This document shows, piece by piece, positions 1 through 9,500 of a stretch of DNA of 64,000 bases. The notes below the pieces were generated by a model. It ran no database searches, was not told the DNA's origin, and was given only the letters and a program-made list of their open reading frames with translations. The DNA is from Sphingomonas sp. HDW15A. GTDB taxonomy: Bacteria; Pseudomonadota; Alphaproteobacteria; Sphingomonadales; Sphingomonadaceae. Position 1 is the first letter of the stretch, and each line of letters starts with the position of its first letter. Location of the stretch: contig NZ_CP049870.1 in NCBI RefSeq assembly GCF_011301715.1, positions 1,488,001 through 1,552,000 on the forward strand, read 5' to 3'. A program made the position numbers and the translations under genes.

Positions 1-306
1 CATCACATAAAGCAGCGACCGGTCGTAGGAGCGAGGATCGACCAGCTGCCGCTCCGCGAACAGCCCCTCGCCGCACGCGCGATCGAACGCAGCGCGCAGG
101 TTCGCGGTCAAGTGTGCCTTCTCCTTATCGGTCAGCTCGGATGCGGCGCCGAAATTCAGTTTCGGAAAGTCGCAATTCCTAGGCGTAGGTTTAGCTGCTT
201 CCGATTTTCCCTGCGCTTCAGCCGCCACGGCGTTGCTTTCCGGCGCTGCGCTGCAAGCAGCGGCGGCCGCAAATGCGGCGGTGAGCGTCCATCGCCTGAA
301 CATCAT
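1..306 (-). CDS. Hypothetical secreted lipoprotein, C-terminus cut off by window edge
   Basis: The frame starts at an ATG-ATG pair (306/303) and runs open off the left edge, giving about 100 visible residues. The N-terminus is a short Arg-containing signal sequence followed by an Ala-rich stretch and a possible lipobox (AAACS), then a low-complexity Ala/Glu/Lys linker. I recognise no family in the visible part. It lies 10 bp downstream of the NTF2-like gene on the same strand and is probably the next gene of that operon. The coding call rests on frame and signal peptide only. Confidence 0.55.
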   Translation of the reverse strand, partial: MMFRRWTLTAAFAAAAACSAAPESNAVAAEAQGKSEAAKPTPRNCDFPKLNFGAASELTDKEKAHLTANLRAAFDRACGEGLFAERQLVDPRSYDRSLLYVM

Positions 307-316
307 TCGCGATCCC

Positions 317-778
317 TCATGGTTTCGGTTCGCCCATGCCCGCACAGTTCTCTGGCGGCTCGACGGTCCAAGCATTGTTTGTCAGAATCCATTTTCCGTC
401 GATCCGCATCAGGCTGAAGCTATCCACCCCGCAGTGCGAGCGCTTGCCGTCCACGTCGAAGGAATATGGCGCCCAGAAATGCGCGATGTCGCGGTGAACG
501 AGGATCGTCGGATTCCAGTATCGCTCCGTGTTGCGGCTGGTGGAAGTCTTCATCCGCTCGACGGATTCCTTCGTGGTTCGCCGGCGTAATCCCTCTCGTC
601 CCTTCACATAGCCCTGGATGAAGGCGGCCCCATCGTCATGCGTAAGCCGATCCAGCTCGGGCGCGTCATTGCTGTTGATCGCCGCGATAAACGCGTCGAC
701 CGCAGCCTGGACTTCGGCCTTCTCATCCGTTGGCGCCAATGCCGCGAGGGCGAGGAGGGCAGAAATCAGCAACGTCAC
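317..778 (-). CDS. NTF2-like (SnoaL/DUF4440-type) secreted protein
   Basis: This protein of about 153 residues has a hydrophobic N-terminal signal ([13 protein letters not shown]). It is followed by a cone-shaped NTF2-like fold typical of DUF4440/SnoaL proteins: a helix with [12 protein letters not shown], then alternating strands ending in the W-rich segment [12 protein letters not shown] chose the GTG at 778 because it overlaps the stop of the carboxylase gene (ATGTGA arrangement), which implies translational coupling, and because it begins directly at the signal peptide. Such proteins are either small-molecule binders or enzymes; the substrate cannot be read from the sequence. Confidence 0.75.
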   Translation of the reverse strand: MTLLISALLALAALAPTDEKAEVQAAVDAFIAAINSNDAPELDRLTHDDGAAFIQGYVKGREGLRRRTTKESVERMKTSTSRNTERYWNPTILVHRDIAHFWAPYSFDVDGKRSHCGVDSFSLMRIDGKWILTNNAWTVEPPENCAGMGEPKP

Positions 779-2375
779 ATCCGGAATACGCCAAACTGCG
801 GCCGTTCGGGGATTGGCGCGTTGAGGCACGCTGCAAAGGCGAGGCCAAGCACATCACGCGTCTGCGCCGGGTCGATGATTCCGTCATCCCACAATCGCGC
901 GGTGGCGTGCCACGGATTGCCCTGCGCCTCGTAATCCTCGCGGATTGGCTGCTTGAAGGCCTCGGCCTCCTCCGGCGTCCATTTTTCGGCGTCGCGGTGA
1001 ACGGTGGCAAGGACACTTGCCGCCTGCTCGCCGCCCATCACGCTGATCCGGCTATTGGGCCAAGTATACAGGAAGCGTGGGCTGTAGGCGCGGCCGCACA
1101 TTCCGTAATTGCCGGCGCCGAAGCTTCCGCCGATGAGGATCGTGACCTTCGGCACTGTCGCGGTCGCGACGGCAGTGACCAGCTTCGCACCGTGCTTGGC
1201 GATTCCTTCCGCCTCATATTTGCCGCCGACCATGAAGCCGGAGATGTTCTGGAGAAACAGCAGCGGGATCCGCCGCTGGCAAGCGAGCTCGATGAAGTGC
1301 GCGCCTTTGACTGCGCTCTCGCTGAAAAGGACGCCGTTGTTGGCGAGAATTGCGACCGGCATTCCCCAGATGTGGGCGAAGCCGCACACGAGGCTGCTTC
1401 CGAACAACGGCTTGAACTCATGAAATTCGGATGCGTCGACGATCCGCGCGATGATCTCGTGCACGTCATAAGGCGCACGCACGTCTTGGGGATGATGGAA
1501 TAGAGTTCTTCCGCATCGAACGCTGGAGGGCGCGCCTCGCGAAGCTCGATGTTGGCGCGAGTCTCACTACCAAGATGCGAAACAATGTCGCGGACGATGG
1601 TCAGCGCATGCTCGTCATTTTCGGCGAGATGATCGACGACGCCGCTCTTGCGCGCATGGAGGTCGCCGCCACCCAAATCCTCTGCGGAAATCTCTTCACC
1701 CGTGGCCGCTTTCACCAACGGCGGACCGGCAAGGAAGATGGTCCCTTGCTCGCGAACGATGACGCTTTCATCGCTCATTGCCGGAACGTAGGCGCCACCA
1801 GCTGTGCAACTGCCCATGACGCAGGCGATTTGCGGGATGCCGTGCGACGACATCTGCGCCTGGTTGAAGAAGATGCGTCCAAAGTGATCGCGGTCGGGGA
1901 AAACCTCGGATTGGTGCGGCAGGTTCGCGCCGCCGCTGTCGACCAGGTATATGCACGGCAGCCGATTCTGCTGGGCGATCTCCTGAGCGCGGAGATGCTT
2001 CTTGACCGTCATCGGATAGTAAGTGCCACCCTTCACCGTCGCGTCGTTGCAGACGATCATCGCCTGTCGCCCCGACACCCGGCCGATCCCGGCAATCATG
2101 CCCGCGCCCGGCACTTCCCCATTGTAGAGATCGAAAGCGGCCAACTGCCCGATTTCAAGGAATGGCGAGCCAGGATCCAGCAGCCGCTCAACACGATCAC
2201 GGGGAAGCAACTTGCCGCGCGACACGTGGCGTTCCCGGCTTTTTTCGTTGCCGCCGAGCGCCGCCTTCGCAACGTCGGCGCGAAGCTTCTCCGCAAGGCC
2301 GCGATTGTGCGCCGCGCGCGCCTTTGCCTCCTCGCTTGTCAGGTCGATCTTGGTGTCCAATCGCGGTGCGCTCAT
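775..2375 (-). CDS. liuB: Methylcrotonyl-CoA carboxylase, carboxyltransferase (beta) subunit, frameshifted
   Basis: This is the carboxyltransferase half of biotin-dependent 3-methylcrotonyl-CoA carboxylase in leucine breakdown. The first reading frame carries the N-terminal half with the acyl-CoA carboxylase signatures ([34 protein letters not shown]). The second frame carries the C-terminal half ([43 protein letters not shown]). The two join at the forward-strand GGGG run at 1488-1491, where one extra base restores the family sequence [15 protein letters not shown] and a protein of about 533 residues, the normal family length. The start at 2375 (MSAPRLDTK) follows isovaleryl-CoA dehydrogenase and a cytochrome in the same direction. 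The break is probably a base-calling error; a genuine frameshift would abolish the enzyme. Confidence 0.9.
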
Positions 2376-2411
2376 GACCGCTGGCCTAGCCGCAGATCGA
2401 CACTTTGCAAA

Positions 2412-3257
2412 CTATTGTGGCGCTCGGGCCCGACCGGCGCGTGCGAGGACGTAGCCGACTATCGCCTGGCGCTCGGATGGCGTCAGCTGCGAGAAGGAAT
2501 ATTTGGCGACCGCGCTCATCAGGCCAAGGTCGGGCTTCGACTTCCCCTTCCCGGTGCGCAGCAACGTCTCGAGCTCGGCCTCGCTGTACGTTCCGGCGAT
2601 GTCGAGATTCGGCGTGAAGCTCTTGTAACCCTGCAATTGGCCGTTGTGACAGCCGCTGCAGACCATCCGGGCCAGTTGGCGACCTCGTTCATGCTGCGGG
2701 CCGACGTCAGGCGGGGGGTTATCGCGATAACGGATCGTCTGCGCCGCCGAATGGCTGATCCCGCCTTCCTTGTTTTCTTCGAGAAAGCCCTTGCCCTTGC
2801 GGATCGGGGGCAGCTGCTGTCCAGCCGGCTTGTGGGAGCGAAGGAAAGCGATGATTGCCGCCATGTCCTGATCGCTTAGAAACTGGAATGATTCTGCCGG
2901 CATGAACCAGAGTTGGCGGCCGTCTTTCGGCGTGCCTTGTCTTAGCAGGCGCTCGAAATCGGCATCGCTGTAATCTGCCAGAAGAAGGGTGATGTTCGGC
3001 GCATTCATGTCGCCAAATTCCGGGTCGTCCGCCGTCACATTTTCGCCCTGAAGATTCTCGCCGTGACAGCCGGTACAGTCGAGGACTCGGGCAAGCCTTT
3101 TGCCATGCGCGATCTTGGCGGCTTCATCCTTGTAATCGGCGCCGTCGAAGGTGACAGCGGCAGAAGCCGGAGGCACAGTCGGTTCGGACTGTTTCGGTTC
3201 CGATTTGCCGCACGCCGCAATCACCGCCGCAGCGAGCAGTATCGATAATTTGCGCAT
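2412..3257 (-). CDS. Di-heme c-type cytochrome lipoprotein
   Basis: This is a 281-residue exported protein with an N-terminal lipoprotein signal (lipobox VIAACG), a Pro/Ser-rich linker and two class I cytochrome c domains. The first heme site is CTGCH near residue 61 with later Met residues as possible axial ligands (FMPAE). The second is CSGCH near residue 200. It is predicted to be a membrane-anchored periplasmic electron carrier. It sits between the isovaleryl-CoA dehydrogenase and carboxylase genes, spaced 37 and 54 bp from them and on the same strand, so it may be co-transcribed. Its redox partner is unknown. Confidence 0.88.
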   Translation of the reverse strand: MRKLSILLAAAVIAACGKSEPKQSEPTVPPASAAVTFDGADYKDEAAKIAHGKRLARVLDCTGCHGENLQGENVTADDPEFGDMNAPNITLLLADYSDADFERLLRQGTPKDGRQLWFMPAESFQFLSDQDMAAIIAFLRSHKPAGQQLPPIRKGKGFLEENKEGGISHSAAQTIRYRDNPPPDVGPQHERGRQLARMVCSGCHNGQLQGYKSFTPNLDIAGTYSEAELETLLRTGKGKSKPDLGLMSAVAKYSFSQLTPSERQAIVGYVLARAGRARAPQ

Positions 3258-3311
3258 TGAAAGCCCCCTTCAAACGCGAAGGTTGGGCTTACTACACATC
3301 AAGGTCGACGA

Positions 3312-4472
3312 CTATGCGCCGATCAGCTCACGGCCAATGAGCATCCGCCGGATTTCGTTGGTGCCGGCGCCAATGTCGAGCAGCTTGGCATCGCGCATGT
3401 AGCGCTCGACCGGCCAGTCCTTGGTGTAGCCGGCACCGCCCAGCGCCTGCACGGCCTCCCCGGCGACCTTGAAAGCGCTCTCTGACGCCAGCAGGATTGC
3501 GCCCGCGGCGTCGAAGCGCGTCGTCTTGCCCGCGTCGCATGCCTTCGCGACCTGATAGACGTAGGCCCGAGCCGAATTGAGCGCGACGTACATGTCAGCG
3601 ACCTTGGCCTGGATAAGCTGGAAGCTGCCAATCGTCTTGCCGAACTGCTTGCGCTCCCGAACGTAGGGAATGACGACATCAAGGCAGGCCTGCATGATAC
3701 CGAGCTGGATTCCGGCGAGCACGGTGCGCTCATAATCGAGACCGCTCATAAGCACAGCGACTCCGCCATTCTCCGGCCCCATGATGTTCTCAGCCGGAAC
3801 GAAACAATCATCGAACACGAGTTCGCAAGTGGGCGAACCGCGCATTCCGCATTTGTCGATCTTCTGGCCGATCGAGAAACCCTCCATTCCCTTTTCGATC
3901 AGGAAAGTCGTAATGCCCTTGCTCCCGGCGTCGGGCGAGGTCTTGGCGTAGACGACGAGCACGTCGGCATAGGCACCGTTGGTAATCCAGAATTTTGTGC
4001 CGTTGAGACGATAGCCGTTGCCCGATTTCTCGGCCTTTAGCTTCATGCTCACTACGTCGCTACCCGCGCCTGCCTCACTCATCGCAAGCGCTCCGACCTG
4101 CTCACCGCTGATCAGGCCTGGCAAATACTTCTTCTTCTGCTCGTCGTTGGCCCAGCGGCGAACCTGGTTGACGCAAAGGTTAGAGTGCGCGCCGTAACTT
4201 AAACCAACCGAAGCCGAAGCCCGCGCAACTTCCTCCTGCGCGACGACATGCTCAAGGTATCCAAGGCCGAGCCCGCCCCACTCTTCCTCCACCGTGATGC
4301 CATGCAGCCCGAGATCGCCCATCTGTGGCCACAGTTCTATCGGAAAGCGGTCCTGCTCATCGATCTCGGCCGCGATCGGCGCAATCTTGTCACGAGCGAA
4401 ACGCTCCGTCGTCTCGCGGATTGTAGCAGCCATCTCGCCAAGGTCGAATTCCAGGCCGGGCATGTCGCTCAT
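3312..4472 (-). CDS. liuA: Isovaleryl-CoA dehydrogenase
   Basis: This 386-residue FAD-dependent acyl-CoA dehydrogenase oxidises isovaleryl-CoA to 3-methylcrotonyl-CoA in leucine catabolism. Family motifs are present throughout: [27 protein letters not shown] (FAD/substrate loop), [10 protein letters not shown], and the C-terminal [19 protein letters not shown]. Glu248 in [11 protein letters not shown] corresponds to the catalytic base position typical of isovaleryl-CoA dehydrogenase; most straight-chain enzymes have the Glu elsewhere. The length is normal and the start MSDMPGLEF is preceded by GGAGAG. The carboxylase that uses its product is two genes downstream. Confidence 0.93.
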   Translation of the reverse strand: MSDMPGLEFDLGEMAATIRETTERFARDKIAPIAAEIDEQDRFPIELWPQMGDLGLHGITVEEEWGGLGLGYLEHVVAQEEVARASASVGLSYGAHSNLCVNQVRRWANDEQKKKYLPGLISGEQVGALAMSEAGAGSDVVSMKLKAEKSGNGYRLNGTKFWITNGAYADVLVVYAKTSPDAGSKGITTFLIEKGMEGFSIGQKIDKCGMRGSPTCELVFDDCFVPAENIMGPENGGVAVLMSGLDYERTVLAGIQLGIMQACLDVVIPYVRERKQFGKTIGSFQLIQAKVADMYVALNSARAYVYQVAKACDAGKTTRFDAAGAILLASESAFKVAGEAVQALGGAGYTKDWPVERYMRDAKLLDIGAGTNEIRRMLIGRELIGA

Positions 4473-4524
4473 TCAACGCTCTCCTCGACAGCGCGCCTAG
4501 CACCCCCCGCTCGCGTGAAACAAG

Positions 4525-4998
4525 CTAGCCTTCGTGCCTGTGCTCAACTGGCGGCGGAGTCTCGCCCGGCTTGGGCGCAGCAGTGAGCGGATGCGCGGCA
4601 CCACGGTGACATGTGTAGCAAGTGACCTTCGACTTGCTCCATTCGGTCACCTTGAAGTCCTGCTCGTTGATCCGGCGAACCATGTCGAGCATCGCCCGGG
4701 CAACGAGCTTTTCTTTCATGGCGTCCGACGCGAAGTCCATCGTCTCCCGTGACTGTCCTACATGGCAAAAGGTGCATTTCACGCCGAGCGACGACGACAT
4801 CATCTGCATCACGCCGATCAGGTTCTGCCGTGGAATTCCCATCGGCAAGACCTTGAGGTTCTTGGCACTGGGCTCCGCGGACGAAGCAGGCGCAGCAGTT
4901 GGCGGCGGCGCCGTCGTCTGCTGCGCCGCGACCGCGGCGGCGAGGAATGCGGCGCTTGCCGCGGCGAAGGCCAACCGGCCGAAGACAGTCCCTGTCAT
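4525..4998 (-). CDS. Photosynthetic-reaction-centre-type c cytochrome family protein
   Basis: This exported protein of about 157 residues carries two c-heme motifs, CTFCH (about residue 76) and CYTCH (about residue 126). The layout LPMGIPRQNLIGVMQMMSSSLGVKCTFCH is that of the short cytochromes related to the photosynthetic reaction centre cytochrome subunit. The ATG at 4998 is preferred because it begins directly at the signal peptide (AFAAASAAFLAAAVAAQ). A Pro/Ala-rich linker follows. It is expected in the periplasm. It is divergent from the thiolase gene and precedes isovaleryl-CoA dehydrogenase on the same strand. Confidence 0.82.
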   Translation of the reverse strand: MTGTVFGRLAFAAASAAFLAAAVAAQQTTAPPPTAAPASSAEPSAKNLKVLPMGIPRQNLIGVMQMMSSSLGVKCTFCHVGQSRETMDFASDAMKEKLVARAMLDMVRRINEQDFKVTEWSKSKVTCYTCHRGAAHPLTAAPKPGETPPPVEHRHEG

Positions 4999-5093
4999 TT
5001 CGCCGAGCCTAGGTACGTTGCAGAATTTGAACAAGCGGCTTCGTGGCCCTATGTGCAGTCGCAGCAATTTCACGAATCCCCCGGAGCAAAGCC

Positions 5094-6278
5094 ATGTCCA
5101 GCGATCCTGTCGTCATCCTCTCCTACGCGCGCACCCCAATGGGCGCGATGCAGGGCGCCCTGGCGGATGTGAGCGCGACCGATCTTGGCGCGACTGCTGT
5201 GAAAGCGGCCGTCGAGCGGGCGGGTGTAAATGCCGACGATATCGACCGGATCTACATGGGCTGCGTGCTTCCCGCCGGCCTCGGCCAAGCGCCTGCACGC
5301 CAGGCTGCGATCAAGGCCGGCCTTCCCAAGTCCGTCCAGGCCACCACGGTCAACAAGGTCTGCGGCTCAGGGATGCAGACGATAATCATGGGAGAAGAGG
5401 CTCTGAGGGCCGGCAATGCCGGAATGATCGTTGCCGGCGGAATGGAATCGATGACCAATGCGCCCTACTTGCTCAAGAAGCACCGCAGCGGCGCCCGGAT
5501 CGGCCACGACACTGCTTACGACCACATGTTCCTCGACGGCCTCGAAGACGCTTACGAAGCCGGGCGGGCGATGGGCAGCTTTGCCCAGTGCACCGCCGAC
5601 GATTACCAGCTGACCCGCGAAGCGATGGACAATTATGCCATCGAAAGTCTGAACCGGGCCAAGGCCGCGATCGACAACGGCGGCTTTGGCGACGAAATCG
5701 TTCCGGTGACAGTGAAGAGCCGCGCCGGCGAGACGGTCGTCGACACCGACGAGGCGCCCGGTCGCGGCCGCCCCGACAAGATTCCGCAACTGAAACCCGC
5801 CTTTGCCAAGGACGGAACGATCACCGCGGCGACCAGCTCCTCGATTTCCGACGGAGCGGCAGCTGTCGTGCTGACAACATTGTCGGAAGCGCAGGCTAAA
5901 GGGCTTGCCCCGGTTGCTACGATCGTTGCCTCCGCCGCCCACGCACAAGAACCGGCTCAGTTCACCATCGCTCCCATCGGCGCGATCGAGAAAGTCCTCA
6001 AGAAAGCCGGCTGGTCCGTCGACGACGTCGACCTGTGGGAGGTCAATGAGGCATTCGCCTGTGTTGCGATGTTTGCAATGAAGGACCTCGGCATTCCCCA
6101 CGAGAAGATCAACGTCCACGGCGGAGCGACCGCGCTTGGTCACCCGATCGGGGCGAGCGGCACGCGAATCCTCGTCACTCTCCTGAATGCCCTAAAGCAA
6201 AAGGGACTGAAGCGCGGCGTCGCCTCGCTTTGCATCGGCGGCGGTGAAGCGACGGCCGTTGCGGTCGAGCTGGCCTAA
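5094..6278 (+). CDS. Acetyl-CoA C-acetyltransferase (thiolase)
   Basis: This 394-residue thiolase condenses two acetyl-CoA or cleaves acetoacetyl-CoA. The nucleophile is Cys90 (NKVCGSGMQ), the catalytic His is His350 (GGATALGHPIGASG) and the acid/base Cys is Cys380 (CIGGGEA). GMESMTNAPYLL is characteristic of biosynthetic/acetoacetyl-CoA thiolases. The start ATG at 5094 matches family starts; the frame stays open further upstream but has no conserved sequence there. It is followed by a clear hairpin terminator. The setting beside leucine-catabolic genes fits processing of the acetoacetate end product. It could equally serve polyhydroxyalkanoate synthesis. Confidence 0.9.
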   Translation: MSSDPVVILSYARTPMGAMQGALADVSATDLGATAVKAAVERAGVNADDIDRIYMGCVLPAGLGQAPARQAAIKAGLPKSVQATTVNKVCGSGMQTIIMGEEALRAGNAGMIVAGGMESMTNAPYLLKKHRSGARIGHDTAYDHMFLDGLEDAYEAGRAMGSFAQCTADDYQLTREAMDNYAIESLNRAKAAIDNGGFGDEIVPVTVKSRAGETVVDTDEAPGRGRPDKIPQLKPAFAKDGTITAATSSSISDGAAAVVLTTLSEAQAKGLAPVATIVASAAHAQEPAQFTIAPIGAIEKVLKKAGWSVDDVDLWEVNEAFACVAMFAMKDLGIPHEKINVHGGATALGHPIGASGTRILVTLLNALKQKGLKRGVASLCIGGGEATAVAVELA

Positions 6279-6287
6279 TATCCTAAT

Positions 6288-6312
6288 AAAAGGGGGAAGC
6301 TTGACCCCTTTC
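6288..6312 (+). terminator. Hairpin terminator after thiolase
   Basis: AAAGGGG (6289-6295) pairs with CCCCTTT (6305-6311) around a 9-nt loop, 10 bp after the thiolase stop codon. Confidence 0.55.
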
Positions 6313-6456
6313 CTGACTAAACCTGCGTAACTGCCAGCCATGATTGCCCGGAGCCGCTGCATTGCGCGTACCGGACTGCTTACCCTCCAGATCATGTGCT
6401 TTTGTAGTCGTCGGCTATTTGTCGAAACGCGCCATCGGCTGACCGTTCATAAGGAA

Positions 6457-6482
6457 ACGGCGGCCCCTTTCGGAGCCGCCGT
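6457..6482 (-). terminator. Strong hairpin terminator behind the autotransporter gene
   Basis: On the minus strand an 11-bp stem (ACGGCGGCTCC with its complement, one G-U pair) closes on a GAAA tetraloop and is followed by TTCCTT. It lies 20 bp beyond the stop codon of the surface-protein gene. Being a palindrome it could also stop plus-strand transcripts. Confidence 0.6.
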
Positions 6483-6503
6483 CCCTTTGACTGACGCTAT
6501 CGC

Positions 6504-9500
6504 TTAGCCGCGTTCCGGCTCCGGCGGCGGCGGCGGCGGCGGCGGCGGAGGCGGACATGCTTCCGTTGCCAAGATCACCGAGCCATCCGGGCAGGTCTGC
6601 GTTGCCGGCGGCGGAGGCGGAGGCGGCGGAGGCGGCGGAGGCGGAGGCGGCGGAGGCGCTACCTCACGAGCTCCACCCCACGCAAAGCCGAGCCGCAGGC
6701 CCGCTCCGGTGATGTCGCCAACGTCGACCCAACCGGCCAGCTGCAGGCCGTAGGTTCCGGTTCCGCCGGCGAGACCGCCTTCGAGGCGGCCCCAGGTGGC
6801 CTTACCCGTCGAGCTGATATCGTCGAAGAACAGGCCCTGACGGATCGTCACGTCTGCATCGCCGTCGAATTCGTGCAGCAGGGTGGCGGACAGATACGGG
6901 TTGAAGATTCCACCGAAGTTGCCGCGGATGCCGAGGCGGCCGCGGGTCGAGGTGAAGTCGTCATACTCGTAGTCGAAGCCCCACTGGGAGACGTCGTCGA
7001 GATCGCTCCACACGTGGCTGACGCCAGCGAAGACGTCGAGCGACGGAACGATGCCAATCGGGAAGCGGTAGCCGGCGGCGATATCGAAGCCGGTGCTGCT
7101 GCCGTCGACGTCATTTTCGTCGAACACGCCGTCGAATTCGACGTTGTAGTCGTCATACTTGAACATCGCTTCGGCATGGAAGCCGGTCAGGCCGCCATAG
7201 ACACCGTAGAGACCGATGTTGAAGCCCGAAGCCTCGAAGTTGCCGTCGCCTTCGGCGTCGGCATTTTCGTAACCGCCGGTGATGCCGATGCGGGCCGGGC
7301 CGAAGCCGTAGGCGACGCCGCCCTGGATACCCCAGCGATCGGTTTCGATGTTGTTGTCGGCGTCATAGACCACGCCATTGACCAGCTGCTCGTCGGTCTG
7401 GCCGGACTTGTCCTTGCTGCCGTAGATGTGGGCAAAGAAGGAGATGCCGTCGTTCCAACGCGGAGCCAGCATGTGCGCGGTGACTTCGTCGGCGCTCTGG
7501 TACCACATCTCACGCACCAGGCCGGTCGCGGCGAGCGGAATGAACGCCGTTTCCGGATCCAGAAGCGTGACGAGGAAGTAATCATTGCCGATCTGGTTGA
7601 CGTCGAAGTTGATCAGCGGGTTGCTGTTGAACTCGTCGCCCATGACGAACGCGTTGGTGCTTGCACCAGTCGCGTCGACAACCAGGATACCGTCCGGATC
7701 GAACACGCCGAGGCCGATGACGTTGACATCGATCGCCGTCGCGCCAGCTGCCGTTCCGTTGATCAGCAGCAGGTCCGAAGCGGTACCGTCGACATCTACC
7801 TGGAGACGGCCAGCACCTGAGTAGTTGCTGTTGATCGTCAGCGCGTCATTGCGGACGCCGTCGAGCAGGTCGAGCACGCCGTTGTTCACAAAGCTGGTCT
7901 GACCGGTGATGGTCGTCGCACCTTCGTCGGCAATGATCAGGCCGGTCGTCGAGTTGGTGAACGTACCCGCCGGAACCGTGAAGGTGGCTCCTGCGAGATC
8001 AATCGTGCCATTGTTGGTCATCGACGTGAAGCCGGCGATCGTTGCCGCGCCGGCGGTGTCGATAAAGCCCGTGATCCCGTTCACAAACGGAATCGCCGGA
8101 CCGGTCAGGGTCGTCGCAGCCGAGAAGTTGATGCGGCCGTTCTGAGTGAACGTTTCAAGCCCCGCCAACGTCGAGCTCGCCGTGATGTTGATCACGCCGC
8201 CCGCGTTATTGGCGAAGGTATCGGCGCCCGCACCGAAGTCGATGGTGCCGTCGAGATTAATGACGCCCGTCGAGAAGTTGGTGAGAACATCAGCACCATC
8301 AAGGAAACGCGAGCCAGCGGCGCTGTTCCACGTTCCCCGGTTGTTTACAGTATCAACGAGGTTTGACAGGTCCACGTCGCCATTCAGCGTCGCCCCCGCA
8401 TTGTTGTTGACAGTCGTCGCGTTGTCCCCGGACGTGAAGATCGCGTCACCGCTCGCTCCGGCGGTCAGGGTGCCGTTGTTGTTGACGGTCAAAGTGCCGG
8501 TGCCGCTCGACAGAATGCCGATGTTACCGGACACCGTCCGAGTCGCAGCGATCGTAACGGTCATGTTGCCGCTGGTCGTGCCGATATCGATGGCGTTCCC
8601 AGTGGCAGTTAGGTTGCCGCCGTTGACATTGACGGTGACGTTGCCCGTCGTTGTGTTAGCATCGACACCGATCTGGTCGCTGGTGACGTTGCCACCAAGC
8701 GTGATCGTCTGAGCGCCGGTCGTCGTGGTGGTGTCGATGGCGTCACCACCTACTGCGGTGACTGCACCGGTTGTGACGGTCATCGCGCCCGTGGTGCCGG
8801 TCGCGGTGATGGCGTTACCGGCCGACGTATTGACTGCACCAGTGTAGTTTATCGTGGCCGTGCCCGTACCAGCCTGGATCAGCGAAATGCCAGAGCCGGT
8901 TGCGAAAACGGCACCACTTCCCGTTACGCTAACGTTGCCGGTGGCCAAAGGGTTGACCAGTTCGGCCTCGATGCCGCTGCCGAAGCGCGAGCCAGCAGTA
9001 CCAATCGCGCCATTATTAACGACGGTCACACCGCCAGTGCCATTAGAGAAAGCGTCAATGCCGTCGACACCGCCGCCAGTGATTGTCGCATTATTCGTGA
9101 CATTGACTGTACCAGCGTTCGCCGCATTGAAGATTTCCGCTTCAATCCCGTCTCCGCCCGTAGCGGAGATAGTTTCCCCGGCAGTCGTTACGACAGTGAC
9201 ATTTCCAGCTGTTCCGCTTTGCTCGATGTTGATTGCCGTGCCATTCGCGGCGGTGACGCTGCCACCGACAGTCGCAGTTATGCTGCCGGTTCCGGCCGTA
9301 TCGAGATTCAGGCCGCTTCCGTTGCCGAGGTTCAAAACGTCGCCAGCGCCCAGGTAAATCAGGTCGCTCGCGCCTGTTACAGTAACGTCAAGCGCGCCAT
9401 TGCCGCCAGCCGTTGGGGTGTTGCCGGCATTGACCTGCACCAAGCCATTGTTGGTGATGGTGACGTCCTCGACACCAACGCCGATTTCGGTGGCTGCAAG

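Noticed and set aside
6522..6657. GGN repeat tracts as a CRISPR-like or microsatellite artefact
   Set aside because: Both tracts are in frame, encode Pro with varied third positions and flank a conserved-looking CPDGSVILATEACP element; there are no spacers.
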